A DNA stretch of 60,000 nt from Owenia fusiformis (taxonomy: Eukaryota; Annelida; Polychaeta; Sabellida; Oweniidae): contig CAIIXF020000001.1 of assembly GCA_903813345.2 (NCBI GenBank), positions 40,705,366-40,765,365 of the forward strand, given 5' to 3'. Positions 58,080 to 60,000 of this stretch are shown here, piece by piece; positions within the stretch are counted from its first letter, which is position 1; each line of letters begins with the position of its first letter. A program made the translations under genes and the position numbers. The notes beneath the pieces were generated by a model. The model ran no database searches, was not told where the DNA came from, and saw only the letters and a program-made list of their open reading frames with translations.

Positions 58080-58519
58080 TATTGACAATAAAATCTGTTT
58101 CTGTAGATTTTATTGGGAGCTAAAATACAGGAAAATGGTAGCCTTTAAACTCTATTTTACGAGTTTTGCTGTAACTTGAAAAGTAGTGGAGTGATTTTGT
58201 TCATACTTGATACGTGAATATTCAAGAATATAAGAATGGCACGCTATCTTATGATACTTTGGCTAGTAGACAGCCATTTTGAAAAATGACTGCCATTTAC
58301 ATGTATAAGATTTTGCTGAAATTTTAAATGTGTCTACTTAGAAGCATATTACACTTTCTTATGACAATTTGGCTAGTGAGTATCATTTTGAAAATGGTTG
58401 CCATTGTGTTATTTTACAATTTTTGCTATAACTGAAAAAGTAGTGGGAGGATTTTGTAAAAATGACAGCCATGGCTGTTCGATGGGATTTGCTACGCTTT
58501 GGTGTTGCTGTTATCTTGT
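58080..58519 (+). mobile_element. Repeat family A, 3' part with terminal inverted tip
   Basis: Core units with CTGTAACTTGAAAAGTAGTG, GAGTGATTTTGTTCATACTT and ACAGCCATTTTGAAAAATGA run to GTTCGATGGGAT (58477-58488). This is the exact inverse of the family head ATCCCATCGAAC, and is followed by TTGCTACGCTTTGGTGTTGC. It therefore shows the family's 3' end, missing from the copies at 26081 and 31672. Confidence 0.7.
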
Positions 58520-58524
58520 TTAAC

Positions 58525-59755
58525 TTTAAACAATCAATTCAGTTAATGTTCTAGCTCCCATATTATATATTTAAATTATCCATTCAGCTATTTGGAGCTC
58601 ATTGATTAGATGGCTACTTACATGTGAATAAACTAGTTGCTGCTGGGATAAATGAATTAATTGATAATTGATACTTTACCTCATGCCTCAGAATAGGTTG
58701 ATCCTATTTACAAGTATTATTTCTTCAGTGTCATCAGCCCTCATTAGATTTGTTCTTACATTTCAGCAGAACCTATGTGGTTTTGACTTCACTCTCTCTG
58801 CCAATCCATGTTACTCCAACTGACCATGAAAAGGTGTATTCTGAATAGATCTTACAAACTTTTAAAATCTCTATCCAATACGCTCAATCAATAACCATGC
58901 CTCAAAAGTCCAAAAGTTCTGAAATACTGAAATATGTGAACATGTATGCCAAAATAGAAATTACAGAAAGCTATGAAAAAAGCCATACAGAAAGAACCTC
59001 TAATCCCCTCCCCACCCCCACTCCCATTCCTTGGGGGAATATGACTTTAATAAAAAATAAATAAAATTTTGAAATACATTTACTTTAGCAAACTACAAAG
59101 TGCCAGATCCTGAAGCCAAACATTCAATTCAGAACCCTAAAAATGTTTTTGCATAATCAAAATTGTTTAAAAAATTGTTTAGCTGATATTGTTACTTAGA
59201 TGGTGTTTTCCATTTTCCTTGTGTTTCCTGATTGATTGATGGTTGTTTTTTATTTAAACACAAAGAGAAACATGCATGTCAATGAATATGATTTGGTTAT
59301 AAGGTCTAACATCAAGAATAGCAGATATTGTCCATATTTTTCATTTGTACAATTCTTTGTCCTGGACTGAATTAACCAATATCTCACAGGCTTAAGAATG
59401 GCGCCAATGTATATTCACCACAAAAGCTCACACGTTCAAGCTTTATCTTGATTGGGAAATATGCTGTGATAGGATGGTGGTAAAAAAGGAATAAAGATTA
59501 TTCTTAATCCTTATTTATGGTGTTTGAATTAGTTCATAGTACCATGATTTATAGTAAAGATAACCTTTTGTACATTAATGCTGTTTGAGCTAGTGCTATA
59601 TTTATGAACATTTGTCTTATATTGATGAACTATGTAATAGTGCTAAAATGTAGGTGGATAATCTGAGTCCTGACAGTGCTAATAGGTAGCAAGTATTAAA
59701 TCTATGATCTGGAGATATCCTTTGAATTTATGCATACACACTTATGTCGTATATT
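58525..59755. other. Intergenic, no gene seen
   Basis: No supported gene. A weak family D resemblance may exist at about 58905-59035 (AAAAGTCCAAAAGTTCTG). Confidence 0.35.
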
Positions 59756-59757
59756 CT

Positions 59758-59890
59758 TGAATATATAAGCGCAAATGCCAAAGGGAAGGGTGACTAAAAA
59801 CTTTAAAGAAACCCAACAACAACAAAAACCCATTGACCTATTCACATATTTTGCAGAGTTATAAAACTTATTTGAGGGCTGTGGGAAAAG
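59758..59890. repeat. Dispersed repeat family D, copy 5
   Basis: Starts GAATATATAAGCGCAAATGC then CAAAGGGAAGGGTGAC, matching the start of the 42080 copy, then diverges. Confidence 0.55.
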
Positions 59891-60000
59891 AAAAAAGCAA
59901 AAAACAAAAAATGAATAAACATGTAAGGGTAGTGATCAAAAGGAAAATGATCATCTGAGAATGCAACTCACTACAAGGAAATGAATCCCCAGCACTCCCA

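Overview
This window looks like an AT-rich invertebrate genome, most likely a lophotrochozoan such as a mollusc. The reasons are a single-exon, single-LRRCT Toll-like receptor, GT-AG type splice signals, AATAAA poly(A) signals, tRNA-derived SINE heads, and a very high load of short DNA-transposon derivatives. Some interspersed repeats have a head, then a microsatellite, then core repeats, the architecture known from bivalve 'pearl' and other Helitron-associated repeats. The organism guess is inference; nothing here fixes the species.

Genes are few and all sit in the first half. A heterotrimeric G-protein gamma subunit lies on the plus strand at 3168-3374. A Toll-like receptor lies on the minus strand at 7124-4640; it has signal peptide, LRRs, LRRCT, transmembrane segment and TIR domain, but its reading frame is broken once near 6765. 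A probable first coding exon of an unidentified plus-strand gene lies at 29002-29131. A broken gene with a CxxC motif (13213-about 14264) belongs to a 3-kb terminal-inverted-repeat element. A transposase C-terminal fragment sits at 855-1055.

The rest is a layered repeat landscape. Region by region: 0.45-1.14 kb Tc1/mariner-like remnant; 2.3-2.85 kb tandem array; 7.5-8.4 kb long foldback, related to a MITE at 23.5 kb; 10.3-12.5 kb degraded repeats; 13.1-16.1 kb TIR element containing an 0.8-kb element in which RAC trinucleotides recur every 9-11 bp; 16.1-17.0 kb second TIR element with a nested MITE; 17.9-19.4 kb two more foldbacks; 20.4 kb 15-bp minisatellite; 21.0-21.26 kb SINE; 22.7-24.8 kb diverged tandem arrays; 25.6, 30.1, 35.7, 37.2 and 39.0 kb MITEs of several superfamilies; 26.1, 31.7 and 58.1 kb copies of repeat family A; 45.9-50.3 kb three head-to-tail copies of repeat family B ending in three perfect hairpins; 51.5 kb isolated 100-nt hairpin; 55.8-56.8 kb TIR element with an 8-bp target duplication and a CCATACC-rich minisatellite core.

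The genes show no sign of working as one system. The most unusual signal is the roughly 10-bp periodic element at 14.6-15.4 kb. Next are the two repeat families A and B, which share a GAACGAAGTTC hairpin head although the rest of their sequence differs.
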